Below, one piece after another: positions 11,633 through 23,289 of a stretch of DNA of 64,000 nucleotides (positions within the stretch are counted from its first letter, which is position 1; each line of letters begins with the position of its first letter). The DNA is from Homarus americanus (taxonomy: Eukaryota; Arthropoda; Malacostraca; Decapoda; Nephropidae), in assembly GCF_018991925.1 (NCBI RefSeq), contig NW_024720711.1, positions 3,805,332-3,869,331 of the forward strand, in the 5' to 3' direction. The notes beneath the pieces are model-generated. The model was given only the letters and a program-made list of their open reading frames with translations, had not been told where the DNA came from and made no database searches. The translations under genes and the position numbers were made by a program.

Positions 11633-12539
11633 GTGAGTATAAACAACATTTTAGGCCAGAATAAGAGGAAAATGTTTGAATGTTTTTGTTCTTGGCGCGC
11701 GCCTCACCCACGACGCACCAAGGGAGGGCGCGGTAATCGAATGTTGTCAGGTCTTGCTCGTATCCGAGTCGATCCTGCTGTTTCCGATGGTTGACTGTGT
11801 ATGTGCTGGTCAATGAATAAAACTCCTCCCCAAATAACACTCAGCTATTATGGTTTGCGCGATAGAACAGAAACGCTATTGCGGGAAAGCTGAATAAAAG
11901 TTGGAAAAGTTGAGTGGTGTTGTGGGTGCGGTCTGGTGGGTGACGCTCCCTCCTTTAACAACTGGATGCTACAATTCTCCTCTTTTATCGATACCGCGTT
12001 TTGTACATGTTATCGTCACGTATTTAATTTGTACATTAATAACTCACTCGTTGCTTCACATATCTGTAAAAAAAAACTCTAGTATTATAGCAATAAATGA
12101 AAAATTTGTGTGTGTAGGGGGGGCAGATGAAGGGAGGGAGTAAAGGGGCCCCTCACTGAGAGAACCAAGTGGGAGAAGATGGCTCACCTCACCTCCAGAA
12201 ACAGCTCTTGAAAGGGGAGAGAACTTGTTGATGCCATATGATCACCATTTTACTCACGACAGCCAGTAATTACCTTCACTCTCTTCTATTAAAACTGAGA
12301 GTGAAGTGAACTAGCGATGAGTTGTCAGGTAATGGTGACTGATGGTGTCACAATCCAGGGTGAAACTTGTTATAATGGCAGTATATGGGACCCTATGGTG
12401 AGGCAGGTTAGGGCGGCCCGACTCCGAGGTTAATGTTAAATACCTTTGTGGAACTGATGGCTATTAGATTCTACCAGCGGGGGGTGTTGGTGGTAGTGAA
12501 TGTACATATAATGGTGGTTTTGATGTACATTCTAGGGTC
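11633..12539 (+). other. Intron 1 of the tetraspanin gene (start); no other gene seen
   Basis: It begins with the donor GTGAGT. A CG-rich patch at 11693-11780 (GGCGCGCGCC, GGGCGCGGTAATCG) lies just inside the intron. The remainder is ordinary unique sequence. Confidence 0.5.
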
Positions 12540-13302
12540 CTAGTAGTGGTACACATGATTCTAGTAATGGTACACATGATTCTAGAAGCGGTACACATGA
12601 TTCTAGTAGTGGTACACATGATTCTAGCAGTGGTACACAAGATTCTAGTAGTGGTACACATGATTCTAGTAGTGGTACACATGATTCTAGTAGTGGTACA
12701 CATGATTCTAGTAGCGGTACACATGATTCTAGTAGTGGTACACATGATTCTAGTAGCGGTACACATGAATCTAGTAGTGGTATACATGATTCTATGATTC
12801 TAGTGGTACACATGATTCTAGTAGTGGTACACATGATTCTAGTAGTGGTACACATGATTCTAGTAGCGGTACACATGATTCTAGTAGCGGTACACATGAT
12901 TCTAGTAGTGGTACACATGATTCTAGTAGTGGTACACATGATTCTAGTAGTGGTACACATGATTCTAGTAGTGGTACACATGATTCTAGTAGTGGTACAC
13001 ATGTACGCATGATTTTAGTAGTGGTACACATGATTCTTGTAGTGGTACGCATGATTCTAGTAGCGGTACGCATGATTTTAGTAGTGGTACGCGTGATTCT
13101 AGTAGCGGTACACATGATTCTAATAGCGGTACACATGATTCTAATAGCGGTACACATGATTCTAGTAGCGGTACGCATGATTCTAGTAGCGGTACACATG
13201 ATTCTAGTCGCGGTACGCGTGATTCTAGTAGCGGTACACATGATTCTAATAGCGGTACACATGATTCTAATAGCGGTACACATGATTCTAGTAGCGGTAC
13301 AC
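12540..13302. repeat. 21-bp minisatellite, about 36 units
   Basis: The unit is GGTACACATGATTCTAGTAG plus one base. Early units carry AGTGG and later ones AGCGG, with CGCATG and AATAG variants, so the array has subfamilies. Because 21 is a multiple of three, long open frames (Met-Cys-Thr-Thr-Thr-Arg-Ile and others) exist on both strands. There is no sign that they are genes. Confidence 0.95.
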
Positions 13303-14225
13303 GTAAGAACATAAAAATGGAGGAAACTGCAGCTGGCCTATTGGCCCATACTGGGCAGTCCCGTTTACACCCAACCCCTATTGCTCATATAAGCATCCAA
13401 CCTATGTTTGAAGCTATTCAGCATATTCGAGTTAATGATGATATTTGGTAACTTGTTCCATTCATCCACTACACTGTTTCCAAACCAGTGTTTACCTATT
13501 TCGCACCTAAATCTAAATTTGTCTAATTTAAAACCATTGTTACGAGCTCGCTCCTGGTTGGATAGTTTGAGTACCTTTGTAATGTCCCCTTTGTTTAGCC
13601 CTGACTTCCATTTATACACCTTTATCAGGTCGCCCCTCACTCTACGTCTCTCGAGGGAGTGCAAATTAAGATGCTTTAACCTGTCTCTATACTCAAGGTT
13701 CCTAATGCCCGGGATTAGTCTTGTCATTCTCCTCTGAATTCTTTCCAAGGATTATATATCCATTCTGTAATACGGTGACCAGAACTGAACTGCGTAATCC
13801 AGGTGTGGTCTCACAAGCGCAAGATACAGTTTTAGGATGACCTCGCTAGTCTTGTAACTAACACTCCTTTGTATGGACCCAAGTACTTTATTAGCAAAAA
13901 CACATTGTTTACTTGGCTTAAGGTTCCTACTTATCATTACTCCTAAATCTCTCTCGCAGTCGGATTTCTCTATGGCATCGTTGATCATCTGGTATCTGGT
14001 TTTCCTGTTTACATCTCCTATACTGAGTACTTTACATTTGTCCACGTTGAATTTCATCTGCCATTTTTCAGGCCATTCGAAAATTTTTTTTAGATCTTCC
14101 TGTAGTTTTGCGGAGTCCTCGTCAGATTTAATAACACGTCCTATTTTAGTGTCATCAGCAAATTTACTTATGTTGCTGTGTATGCCGATATCTATGTCGT
14201 TTATGTATATAATAAATAGTAGATA
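13303..14225 (-). mobile_element. LINE family B, copy 2 (CR1/Rex-type): RT and C-terminus, one in-frame stop
   Basis: The minus strand encodes LLFIIYINDIDI, SKFADDTKIGR (catalytic FADD), WQMKFNVDKCKVLSIG, ERDLGV, LVRPHLDYAVQFWSPYYRMDI, a TAA stop at about 13755, then MERIQRRMTRLIPGIRN, LERRRVRGDLIKVYKW and VVDEWNKLP (end 13365). Apart from that nonsense codon the frame is open, so the copy is younger than copy 1. Its 3' UTR (13303-13364) ends in TAAGAACATAAAAA, and its 5' edge is truncated near the LLFIIYIND motif. Upstream RT motifs and endonuclease are absent. Confidence 0.9.
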
Positions 14226-14258
14226 GTGATAGTAGTGGTATACACACATGGTATAGTA

Positions 14259-14422
14259 CAGTCTCACCCAAAAGTTCGTTAACTCTCCCAGTCAGCTATT
14301 GCTGCACTGCCTGCTTCAGATGTATGAACTTGAGGCTGTTACTTCGAACGTTTAGATTCATTCGTATCGGTTTCATGTTCTGGTTGGTACTGAGACAGTT
14401 TCAAACATCTTAAGCAGGCAGG
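14259..14422. mobile_element. MITE copy 2 (right arm truncated)
   Basis: CAGTCTCACCCAAAAGTTCG starts right after a TA dinucleotide (14257-14258). The next ~150 bases match 8467-8625 closely, including the central GTATCGGTTTCATGTTCTGG. The copy stops within the right arm after AAGCAGGCAG. Again it lies just upstream of a family B LINE. Confidence 0.85.
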
Positions 14423-16432
14423 CCTGATATACTCCTAAATAACCTGTCAATGGTAATCTCAGCGAAGCTGTAATATCAGGTTTTCCATTTGGACAAATTT
14501 AGTACTGTATACGCCTACGGCATAAGGGAATGCCATAATGTCTTCGGCCTAAGCCCTGGTGCACGCAGCATGACGAGCCAAACGGGACTGGTGCTGTAAA
14601 TAATTAAACCAAACTTAACTCAATAAAGCCTATTGCAGTCGTCAGACATCGTATCACGTGACTCAAGCTATGTGTATTCTTGTGAGCCATCCGAATTGCG
14701 TTGATGTTTTTTTTTTTAAACTTGGTGATGGAGAGACAGGCCATCTGAAGGTCTGTATAGCTTGGCGAGTGACATCGTTCTCGGCTTACCTCATAGGCTG
14801 CACCCTGGCAAAAGGAAGATGGAGATGCATAATTTAGCAAAGTAATAAAAGGGTGGGTTGGTCCCCCTACATATTAAGGAGTCTTAAATTGTACGTGGAC
14901 GACAAGGCATGAGAAGGCAGGGAATTCTCTTAACAAAAAGTGTGAGGAATGGTGGAGGTAAAATGTTAAGTTTAAATGGGTGGCATGATAGTAAATGACG
15001 TGTGTTAGGATGGAGGTTGTCACTTAAAATAGGAGAGAGGATGAAGGATTGGCTATAGAAGAGAGGAAGTGAAGGTACATGAAAGGAGGAACGTGAGGAT
15101 GAAGTAAGGCGATTGATGACTAGTGAAGTAAGTATAGGGAGGATTAAAGCTCTGTCTTATACTCACGAACATTATGAGGGTCAATGTGGCTGTTTTATAT
15201 ATACTGATTAACAAGTTGTGTAGTTTAAGGAAGACCCTGATATAGGATTTTTTAATAATAACACAGTAATGATAATAGTTACGTCGTTCTCGCATTGCCT
15301 GGAAATATCGATCACTGTGAAAATCAAACGAATAGACAAAGATTCATTTTGCTCCTTGGTCGTAAAGTTGATTCATTTTTGATGGAGTGTTTGACAGAAT
15401 GTTTGGTTTACCGCATACAATTTTAGTCCGTTGGGAGTGGAACGAAAAACACTAAATATACGAAAAAAAAAAGTTAGATTCACCACACGAACCCCACGTT
15501 TTGAAAGACGAATTTTAGCCGCATTTTCGTTAGTATATATGAATAAATATCCGATGAAAAATTATGTAAAATAAGACCGTAAAGTTCACCCTAACCTTTA
15601 CCAGAGGATTCAAGTTAAATTTCCCGTGTAAACAATATTTCTTCACCGTTTTTTAATATTATGTAATGGTCAGTACACTTGAGGTGAACTAAAGAATCTT
15701 AATACACACTTGCACTTTAGGCAAGTTCATTTTTTTCTCGTAATTTCTTGACTTTAGGTTAAAATTTTAAGATAATTCCTCCCAGATATAGTGCGAGGGA
15801 AGTTGACGTACGGTATCTAATTAGGTGTTATGTTCTTATCTTCGTCTATCCGTTAGGTGCGTGGGTGCGGTGGTCACTAACTATACGCAGGTTTGGGAGG
15901 AGTCACGGATTCTGTTGTGTGTTACTGTGATTATGTTGTCTTGATTATTAATGCTCAAGGGGACTACTTATTATCCTCACTACAAGAGAATTATTACCAT
16001 AGCGACATAAAAAAAATCAGTAATATATTATCCTCGTACTATTTCATAGTGGATTAGAAATTATAAAGAAAACAAAAATATATATTTAGACATAAAATAT
16101 CGCAACTTAATACATTGGAGATAAATTAGTTTTTGTTTCTTTAATATTTGTGAAGCAGGTGTTGCTGTTCTTGATGGATTATATAAATAAACTCCCTGGC
16201 AACCTGACCCTCAACACACCCTGTAGCAGCGTTGTGGTGGAGGGGGTGAGAGGAGGTTAGAGTAAGGGCCCCAGAGACCAACTCCGGGTTAACTCCAGGT
16301 CGGGTGGGGAGGTACGCCTTCATGTTATCTCACCTGGGGAATATCTCCTGTTAATTGACGATGTAAACAGATGATGGTTTGTTTGGTTGGTTGGTTGTTA
16401 GAAGCGGGGCTAAGACTGCAGGGTAACTGGAT
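14423..16432. other. No gene seen; AT-rich unique sequence
   Basis: About 2 kb without recognised coding or tandem repeats apart from short homopolymers (T at 14707-14717). Open frames at 14604-14840, 15053-15295 and 16141-16323 (all -) match no family I know. Confidence 0.5.
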
Positions 16433-16435
<3 letters not shown>

Positions 16436-16501
<66 letters not shown>

Positions 16502-16529
16502 TATCACTATTGCGATCTCAATAAAATGG

Positions 16530-16566
<37 letters not shown>
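16436..16566. repeat. (CT)n then (AAAG)n microsatellites
   Basis: (CT)n of about 29 units lies at 16436-16494, followed by (AAAG)n of about 9 units at 16531-16566. Confidence 0.96.
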
Positions 16567-16568
<2 letters not shown>

Positions 16569-16704
16569 GTTATCCAGGATAAGGACACGCCCCTACCCAC
16601 CTCCTCCTCGGGTTTATGTGGGTAGCCTCTCCTTAAAGGGTCAGGTGCTTATGGCGGCTTCAATGGTTAGTAGGGAGGGGGGGGACACAGGTTGATTGAG
16701 AATG

Positions 16705-17080
16705 TTAGGGGTTATATGGTAGGAGGGGATAGTAATAGGGTAGGAGGGGATAGGTAGATAGTAATAGGGTAGGAGGGGATAGGTAGATAGTAATAGGGTA
16801 CGAGGGGATAGGTAGATAGTAATAGGGTACGAGGGGATAGGTAGATAGTAATAGGGTACGAGGGGATAGGTAGATAGTAATAGGGAACGAGGGGATAGGT
16901 AGATAGTAATAGGGTACGAGGGGATAGGTAGATAGTAATAGGGTACGAGGGGATAGGTAGATAGTAATAGGGTACGAGGGGATAGGTAGATAGTAATAGG
17001 GTACGAGGGATAGGTAGATAGTAATAGTAATAGGGTACGACGATAGGTAGATAGTAATAGGGTGAGGATAGGTAGATGGG
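16705..17080. repeat. 29-bp minisatellite, about 12 units, G-rich on the + strand
   Basis: The unit holds AGTAATAGGGTACGAGGGGA and TAGGTAGAT. GGG/GGGG runs recur about every 10-15 bases, so G-quadruplex folding is possible. The 29-bp period rotates the frame, and the minus-strand Tyr/Pro/Leu-rich 156-residue frame is an artefact. Confidence 0.92.
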
Positions 17081-17232
17081 GATTTAAAAAGCGAATAAAA
17101 TGAAGGAATTGAATAGGTAGGAGGAAGAATAGGTCGATACCAAAGAGTAGAGGAAGGGGGATTTAATGAAAACAAAGACTGAAAAGGTTAGAATAAGGGA
17201 TAGATGAGAGATAGGGTTAGAAAGAGGTTGTT

Positions 17233-17425
17233 ATGAAAAGACTCTGCGAGAGGTGGAGGGGGGTGCGAGAGAGGAGGGAAGGAAACGAGTGCGAGAGACG
17301 GATAGGGAAGGAAAGGGGTGCGAGAGAGATAGGGGGGGAAAGGGGTGCGAGAGAGGGGGGAAAGGGGTGCGAGAGAGAGAATGGGGAAGGAAAAGGGTGC
17401 GAGAGAGAGAGAGGGAGGAAGACAA
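17233..17425. repeat. Purine-rich GGGGTGCGAGAGAG repeat
   Basis: GGGGTGCGAGAGAG recurs six to eight times with variable A/G spacers. No gene. Confidence 0.85.
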
Positions 17426-17530
17426 GGCTGGTCAATAGGGTCTGCTAGCTAGTAAACACATTAATTTGTTGACCAGCTTGACCCGGAAATAACATGCCTT
17501 CCGTGCTCCTATGAAAGTGACGGGAGCCAC

Positions 17531-17566
17531 CACCACCACCATCACCACTACTACTACTACGATACT
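17531..17566. repeat. (CCA)n/(CTA)n microsatellite
   Basis: A short CCA run grades into CTA, next to the LINE poly(A) end. Confidence 0.85.
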
Positions 17567-17568
17567 AC

Positions 17569-19089
17569 TTTTTTTTTTCAACGTGGCCTCCAGCCTCCCC
17601 CAATAGCCACACCTTCGCCACCATTTAATTACCTTAATATGAAATATCCTGATACATTTGTAGCTATCCTATCTGTGTTAAATTAGTTGAGCCGCAGATC
17701 TATGCGGCATTCAGTGACTGTAGCCTCATAGTCGATATCTGCAGCAGTTGTCGGAATTGGGGCAGAAGCTCTCGTTCCCCTGAGGCAGAGCAAAGCCGAC
17801 CGAAGGAGAGAGAAAGACAGTCGACATCTCATCCAGGCTGTAACGAAACTTCTGGGCTGCTGCTTCTGTTCGGAGATCACCTCCGCGAGTCTGGCGTAGA
17901 AACATCTTGCACTTGGTCCCATCCCACCAGAGGTTGTGAACACTAGAGGAGTGAAGCTGCCTTGATCAACGTTTTGGATTCTCTCCCCATATGCCCTTAT
18001 CTTGTCGTTCTCGTTCCTCCTATGTGCAGCATCGAGAGCTAGGTTACGGTGACATGCGGCCATGGGATAAAAAATCCTGATGTCGAAGAAAGCTCGCTGT
18101 CCCCGCGTCCTGAATCTTCGAGCACTGACGTCCACACGGGCTTTGTTAGATGTGTTTGAAGTCCTGTGTTGGAAGATCTCACCATCCAGTGGAAGGAGGG
18201 TCGGTTCTACCATGACGTCCCGGCAGATTTCCTTCAACATATTTGCTGTGAGATCCCTTACCTCGTCATGCCTCATGCAAATGAAGCCCCCCTTCTTGCA
18301 GACCATGGCGTGATCGCCGTCATAGGAAGAGCCACACACGCATTGGGAGGGCAAACCATCCACTGGCCAACCGTACCTTAGAGCAATGGCATCTGTAAAT
18401 TCTTGTTTGTTAAGGCTGAAACCATTTGCCCTTATCGGTAACGTAGTTAACCAGTTCGAGGCGCCCACCTCCTGCGCTATAGCTACTTTTTTGGTCAAAT
18501 TTTCTGGAACCTGCAGCATGTCATTTTGGCAGTGCTGCCGATCTGTTGTAATGGCCCTACGGATCTTATTTACTTCGCTGGTGTCCACTTCCCCTGTTGC
18601 ATTCTGGGCTATTATGTGGTCAGTGAGGGCTGCCGTGAGCTTAAGTGAATTTTGATGTTCAGTGTCAGCAATCTTCTCTGGATTAGTTAGTCCCATCCCT
18701 CCCAGTCTTGGTGGAAGTGCAAGAAGTGTTCTTTCTGCTGGGGTTAAGTCAGGGTGTTTCACTAGTTTGGGAATGAACTTGACACTGATAGCTTCTTCCA
18801 GAGGGTGGAGGAGGGGTCCGATCTCAGGGATGGTACGCATCAGGTAGTTCCAGCGATGCTTGACTCCATGGGTGAATGCTGCAAAGGCCGCATGTGGCTC
18901 TGTGTTAGCAATCTCAGATAGAGCTTGGATTTCGCTAACCCACTCATTCACCTTTCCCGCTACGTACTCGGTCTTGAAGTCCGTAGTGCCAATTACAGCG
19001 CCTAGATGTCTTTGGCCGTCCTTAGTTATTTTGACCTCACTTCCGCCAAAAACCACCACTGCCACTCCCATCCTATTAGACGCATGACT
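17569..19089 (-). mobile_element. LINE with restriction-like endonuclease C-terminus; 5'-truncated, 462-codon open frame
   Basis: The minus-strand frame 19071-17683 is open for 462 codons. Residues 1-30 look like the end of an RT palm (KITKDGQRHLGAVIG). HAAFAAFTHGVKHRWNYLMRT and LPPRLGGMGLTNP follow, as in the RT thumb region of this LINE group. A zinc knuckle CVCGSSYDGDHAMVCKKGG (C-x-C-x7-H-x4-C) comes next, then RHDEVRDLTANML and VDVSARRF with FFDIRIFYP. These match the RHN/RHD and PD-(D/E)xK-like landmarks of restriction-like endonucleases in R2/NeSL-type LINEs. The DNA upstream of the first Met is open for only a few codons before a stop, and the RT catalytic domain is missing, so the copy is dead. 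A 10-base T run at 17569-17578 is the element's poly(A) tail. The long open frame suggests a recent insertion. Clade assignment is inference. Confidence 0.82.
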
Positions 19090-19267
19090 TTGAAGGTGTT
19101 AAGGTGTTGACGAGGAAAAAATAGAACAATTAGTTAAGGTTAAGAGCTGAGGGGAAAATAGATTATGGAAATGTTTGGTTCACAGGCTGAGGTTAGTGTA
19201 ATGTTGTTATTATTTTGTCTACTGTGAACTGTTGTGAATCATAAGAGGGAAGAGGCCTATGGTGTTT
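19090..19267. other. Flank of the LINE; nothing recognised
   Basis: A short unique stretch. The 5' truncation point of the LINE lies at or near 19090. Confidence 0.4.
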
Positions 19268-19378
19268 TACTGTGTGTGTGTTGTGATATGGATTTAGTGT
19301 GTGTATGTGTGTGTGCTGACATGGGTTTACAGAGAGGGTGTGTATGTTTATGAGACTGTGTGTGTGTGTGTGTGTGTT
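19268..19378. repeat. Interrupted (GT)n
   Basis: Several short GT runs are separated by unique bases, the longest at 19358-19376. Confidence 0.85.
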
Positions 19379-19499
19379 TCAACTTGCTGCAGGTCACAGT
19401 TGGGTGTCGTGGACTCAGCGTGACCCGGAAATAATTCTCTCTCTCAACTTTAATTAATATTCTCTTTCTGTCTCCTTTCTCCTCTGTCTCCTCATCTAC

Positions 19500-19945
19500 T
19501 TCTTCTTTAATAGCCAAGTAATGTCTTCTCCATCTCCCCTTTCCTCCCCCTCTTTTATCGGTCTCTATTTACACCCCCTCTTCTTATTTTTATTTTAGTT
19601 TCCCTCTCTTTATCCTTTATTTCATTCTATCTACATATCCTTTATTTTCTTTCTCTCTCTATCTTTCCTCCCCACATTTATCACCTCTCTATCGCCCGCA
19701 TTTACTTCTTCACACCTCCTCTATTCTCTCTTCTCTCCCCTATCCCCTCTCCACACTTCCCTATCCCCTCTTCACATCTCCCTATCCCCTCTTCACACCT
19801 CCCTATCCCCTCTCCACACTTCCCTATCCCCTCTCCACACCTCCCTATCCCCTCTTCACACCTCCCTATCCCCTCTCCACACCTCCCTATCCCCTCTTCA
19901 CACCTGCCTATCTCCTCTTCACACCTCCCTATCCCTTCTTCTCTC
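19500..19945. repeat. Pyrimidine-rich tract with a 21-bp minisatellite (19735-19935)
   Basis: CTATCCCCTCTTCACACCTC plus one base repeats about nine times, with CTCCACACTT variants, inside a longer C/T-rich stretch. Confidence 0.88.
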
Positions 19946-20009
19946 TCCTATCACGTTGCTATCCTCCGCCCCCGCATCACACCCCAGGGATCAATTCTGC
20001 GTAAATGAT

Positions 20010-20285
20010 CGCCATTATAACCGCTTTATCTGGCTTCACTTAATTTTTTTTAACACCGTCTGGAGGATAATGATGGCTTTATCCGGCTTTAATATGGTCG
20101 CTTTATCCGGCTTCATTTACGTTTGAGTACCGTATTGATAAAGGTTGTCGGTGGCTTTATCCGGCTTAATGTAGATGCTATCCGGCTTCAGTGACATTAG
20201 GTGACGGCTTCATCCATCGCTTATCAGATGTGGGCGATATTTAAAAGTCCGGCCTCACAGCTTCATCCAACGCTCATTATAATTT
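20010..20285. repeat. Interspersed TTTATCCGGCTT motif
   Basis: TTTATCCGGCTT or a close variant occurs at least five times between 20021 and 20190, with unequal spacing and GGCTTCAT extensions. No gene. Confidence 0.7.
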
Positions 20286-20311
20286 TTACCAGGAAGGAGA
20301 TTATGTCGCGT

Positions 20312-20577
20312 CATGGGTGAGTGGGTGCGTGGGTTGTGTATGAGTGGGTGGGTGGGTTGTGTAAGAGTGGGTGGGTGGGTTGTGTAAGAGTGGGTGTGTG
20401 GGTTGTGTGAGAGTGGGTGCGTGGGTTGTGTGAGAGTGGGTGCGTGGGTTGTGTAAGAGTGGGTGTGTGGGTTGTGTAAGGGTGGCAGTGGGTGGATTGT
20501 GTGAGAGTGGGTGGGTGGGTTGTGTAAGAGTGGGTGGGTGGGTTGTGTAAGGGTGGCAGTGGGTGGGTGGGTTGGTT
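20312..20577. repeat. 23-bp minisatellite, about 11 units
   Basis: The unit is GAGTGGGTGGGTGGGTTGTG plus TAA. The 114-residue minus-strand Thr/His/Pro frame is an artefact. Confidence 0.92.
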
Positions 20578-20604
20578 TTGTGAAGTTGTCTAATTAATTT
20601 GCTC

Positions 20605-20912
20605 TGGAATGTGTTTAGATGACAAAGAATGTGAATACAAGACAAGGAATGTGCATAGTTACTCTTGAAATGTGTATAGCTCCTCCTGGAATGTATATAC
20701 CAACTCCTGAAATATGTATAGCAACTGGAATGTGTATGGCAACTCTTGGAATGTGTATAGCAACTCCTGGAATATGTATAGCAACTCCTGGAATATGTAT
20801 AGCAACTCCTGGAATATGTATAGCAACTCCTGGAATATGTATAGCAACTCCTGGAATATGTATAGCAACTCCTGGAATATGTATAGCAACTCCTGGAATG
20901 TGTATAGAGGAA
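20605..20912. repeat. 21-bp minisatellite, about 13 units
   Basis: The unit is GGAATATGTATAGCAACTCC plus T. Left units are diverged and the last six are nearly identical. Frames stay open on both strands because 21 is a multiple of three. Confidence 0.94.
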
Positions 20913-21456
20913 AAATATATATTCCTAAAGACAGTCTTGAATAATGATAAAACAGAAGGAAATATAATAATAGAGAAGATATCAAGTCACTTATTGTTGT
21001 TATCATCTGTTGTTCTGCCGTCTGTTGTTTATCTTGGTTTATTATTTATTCTGTGTGTTGAAGTCAGTGAGAGTTGGTTAAAGTGGAATAAATGAATGAA
21101 AACAGAGAATAAAAGGTTGAATAACTGAATGAAAACAGAGAATAAATGAATGAATGAACACCTCTAATGGGTTACTAACATGAATAAGTAAAAGAAAAGG
21201 ATTATAAGTAATACATATAAGTAAAACGAACCTACATATCTAAATAAAAGTACAAATAGATAAGTAAATAAAAGTGTATAAATTTACAGCATTAGGAAAT
21301 AAGTGAAACAATAGTTATGCGTCTATTATTTACCGCCACTCTCCCTCCCTTGCGTCTCGTCATCAATAAAGTGTGTATAATATTGTAAGTGAAAATGAAT
21401 AATAATCTTCATTGTCAAAACACCTGGTCAGTATTGTGTGTATATAGGAGCTACCT
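20913..21456. other. No gene seen; AT-rich with AATAAATGAATGAAAACAGAG duplications
   Basis: TGAATGAAAACAGAGAATAAA occurs twice near 21090-21145. Otherwise the sequence is unique and AT-rich. Confidence 0.5.
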
Positions 21457-21524
21457 GAGATATGAACCCAGGCGAGGAACCAATTAAAGGCCCTTGATGG
21501 ACAGACAGGTGAACTACTGAGCCC
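21457..21524 (-). mobile_element. Possible tRNA-derived SINE relic
   Basis: On the minus strand GGCTCAGTAGTTCACC (A-box-like, 21509-21524) is followed about 40 bp later by GGGTTCATATCTC (decayed B box, 21457-21469). No body or tail was recognised. Confidence 0.4.
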
Positions 21525-21720
21525 CCCCCCGCCTCCTCCTCCTCACTCCTTCCTCCTCACCTTCCCTCCTTCTCCTCACCTCTCCTTCTAGCCTTCTTCA
21601 CCCCTTCTCCTTCCCCCTCTCCACTCCTCATTCCTCCTCCTCCCCTTGACCCTCCCTTCTCTTTCTTCCTCACTTGCCCATCTCCCCCTCTCCCCCCTCT
21701 CCTTCCCTCCCTCTTGAGTT
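21525..21720. repeat. Pyrimidine-rich CTCCT/CCTTC tract
   Basis: Almost pure C/T on the + strand. No gene. Confidence 0.85.
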
Positions 21721-21882
21721 TCTGGCTGCACCTGTAGACGGAATGGGAGAGATGGAGGTGTTTATTAGAGATATATGGCCAACTAACCATGAAGTAATAA
21801 TTCAACATTATTACTAAATTCATAATATGGCAAAAATAGTCAATGTAAGTAATCTAAGTAGTAAAGGCAAGAGAGGCAACAA

Positions 21883-21884
<2 letters not shown>

Positions 21885-21925
<41 letters not shown>
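21885..21925. repeat. (GT)n microsatellite
   Basis: About 20 GT units. Confidence 0.96.
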
Positions 21926-22099
21926 GGTAAACAGTTAACAAGGGAATGTAAGTAAGTGATGATATTTAGCCTTTATTGTGTTGCTTCACTTTTGTCCTTG
22001 TAAGAATTGTGTTTATTTTGCTGCTGGTAGTTTAGGCGGACGGTGGTGGTGGTGTTGGCCCAGTGCCAGTAAGTGTCCCGCCCCCGCCTCCGAGCCAGA

Positions 22100-22480
22100 A
22101 GTGGCACTCACCAACAAGTTTAGGCAGTGATGTTGCCACGTGTTGGTTCCACTTGCTGCTACTCTTGTTTTGGTATTATAAGAGGCTGACCATCTGTGAC
22201 TTCAGGTAGTTGGAATCAGTGCCAACACGAGATACCCCATACCAAGCGTGGCACTCAGTACCACATAGAGGCACTGATGTTTCCACGTGTTGGTCAGTCA
22301 GTACAGTACATGTTGGTTCACTTGTTTGGGTCTTGATATACTGTAGGTTACCCATCTATAACTTACAGCAATTCGAAATGGTGCCAACACACGTGCCTTA
22401 GTACCCCATGCCAATTTTGGCACTCATTAGCAAGTTTAGCCACCAGTGTTGTCACGTGCTGATCATTATAATTCTTTGGT
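22100..22480. repeat. Degenerate long tandem repeat, unit about 147-169 bp, 2.3 units
   Basis: GGCACTCA marks unit starts at 22103, 22250 and 22419. Each start is followed by a TT(A/G)GGCA-like stretch, GCCACGTGTTGG or its variant, a TTGGTATTATAAG/TTGGGTCTTGATA stretch, and GTGCCAACAC. E-box cores (CACGTG) recur in each unit. No coding frame. Confidence 0.65.
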
Positions 22481-23285
22481 GTTTATAAGTCCTGGGTGTG
22501 TCCAGTCAAGTTGCATCATGTTACTTAACTAAACTTCTGTGGTGGTGTTGTGTCTTACTCCCGACACATGTTTTTGACGCGTGTTGGTCACTCTTATTAT
22601 TATTATCTAGCTACTGTTTACTGTTCTTCGTCATCCTTGGTGGAGAGAGAGATTTGAGTTCGTAATAATAATAATAATAATAATAATCAGTAGTTTTAGT
22701 ATGTACCCACCATGCTTTAGCTCCGTTTCAGTATGATTTTTTGTTTTAATATCCCACTTCACTGCTCCAGTAAAAGTTTAGACTGCACCTGAAACACTTT
22801 GTCATGCAGGTAACGTGAGCCGCGTCAGTCACTGCTGTGAATACCAATCATGACTCCCTCCCACAGTGGCCGCCCTCAGTAGCCCACCTTCACGCCCTAA
22901 TTCCACCCACTCTCTTCCCTATGTTACTGTGACCATCATAAACATGTCTATCTTTATATACACTCTTGAGGTTTATCAGTTTTATTGTTATCAAATATTT
23001 GAGATAGGCTTTGTTATTTTTCCATCACGTTAACGGGGTCGTCAGTGTGGATTATTTGTGCCTTACCCCGTTATGTCGGCACAAGTGAAAGACCAAAGGT
23101 ACAGTACAGTAAAGGACGTGGGGTAAATATTCACCCTAACAGCTGCTGTGTTTGGATGGTTCGAGGTCAAGGTCACAGCCTCGATAACGGAACTACTACT
23201 CGTCATGGTTTGTCACCTCGTTTGACTTGCTCAGTGTTGACCATTAAGCGTTGATTAAGACCCAGTAATACACGGAGGTATATGT
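22481..23285. other. No gene seen; (AAT)n at 22664-22687
   Basis: Unique sequence with one short AAT microsatellite. The open frame at 23045-23254 (+) is unrecognised and probably chance. Confidence 0.5.
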
Positions 23286-23289
23286 CAGG

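Noticed and set aside
12464..13314. Multiple overlapping frames such as repeated Met-Cys-Thr-Thr-Thr-Arg-Ile
   Set aside because: They come from a 21-bp minisatellite open on both strands; no start context, flanking domains or splice sites.
16705..17175. 156-codon Tyr/Pro/Leu-rich minus-strand frame
   Set aside because: It is a translation of the 29-bp minisatellite.
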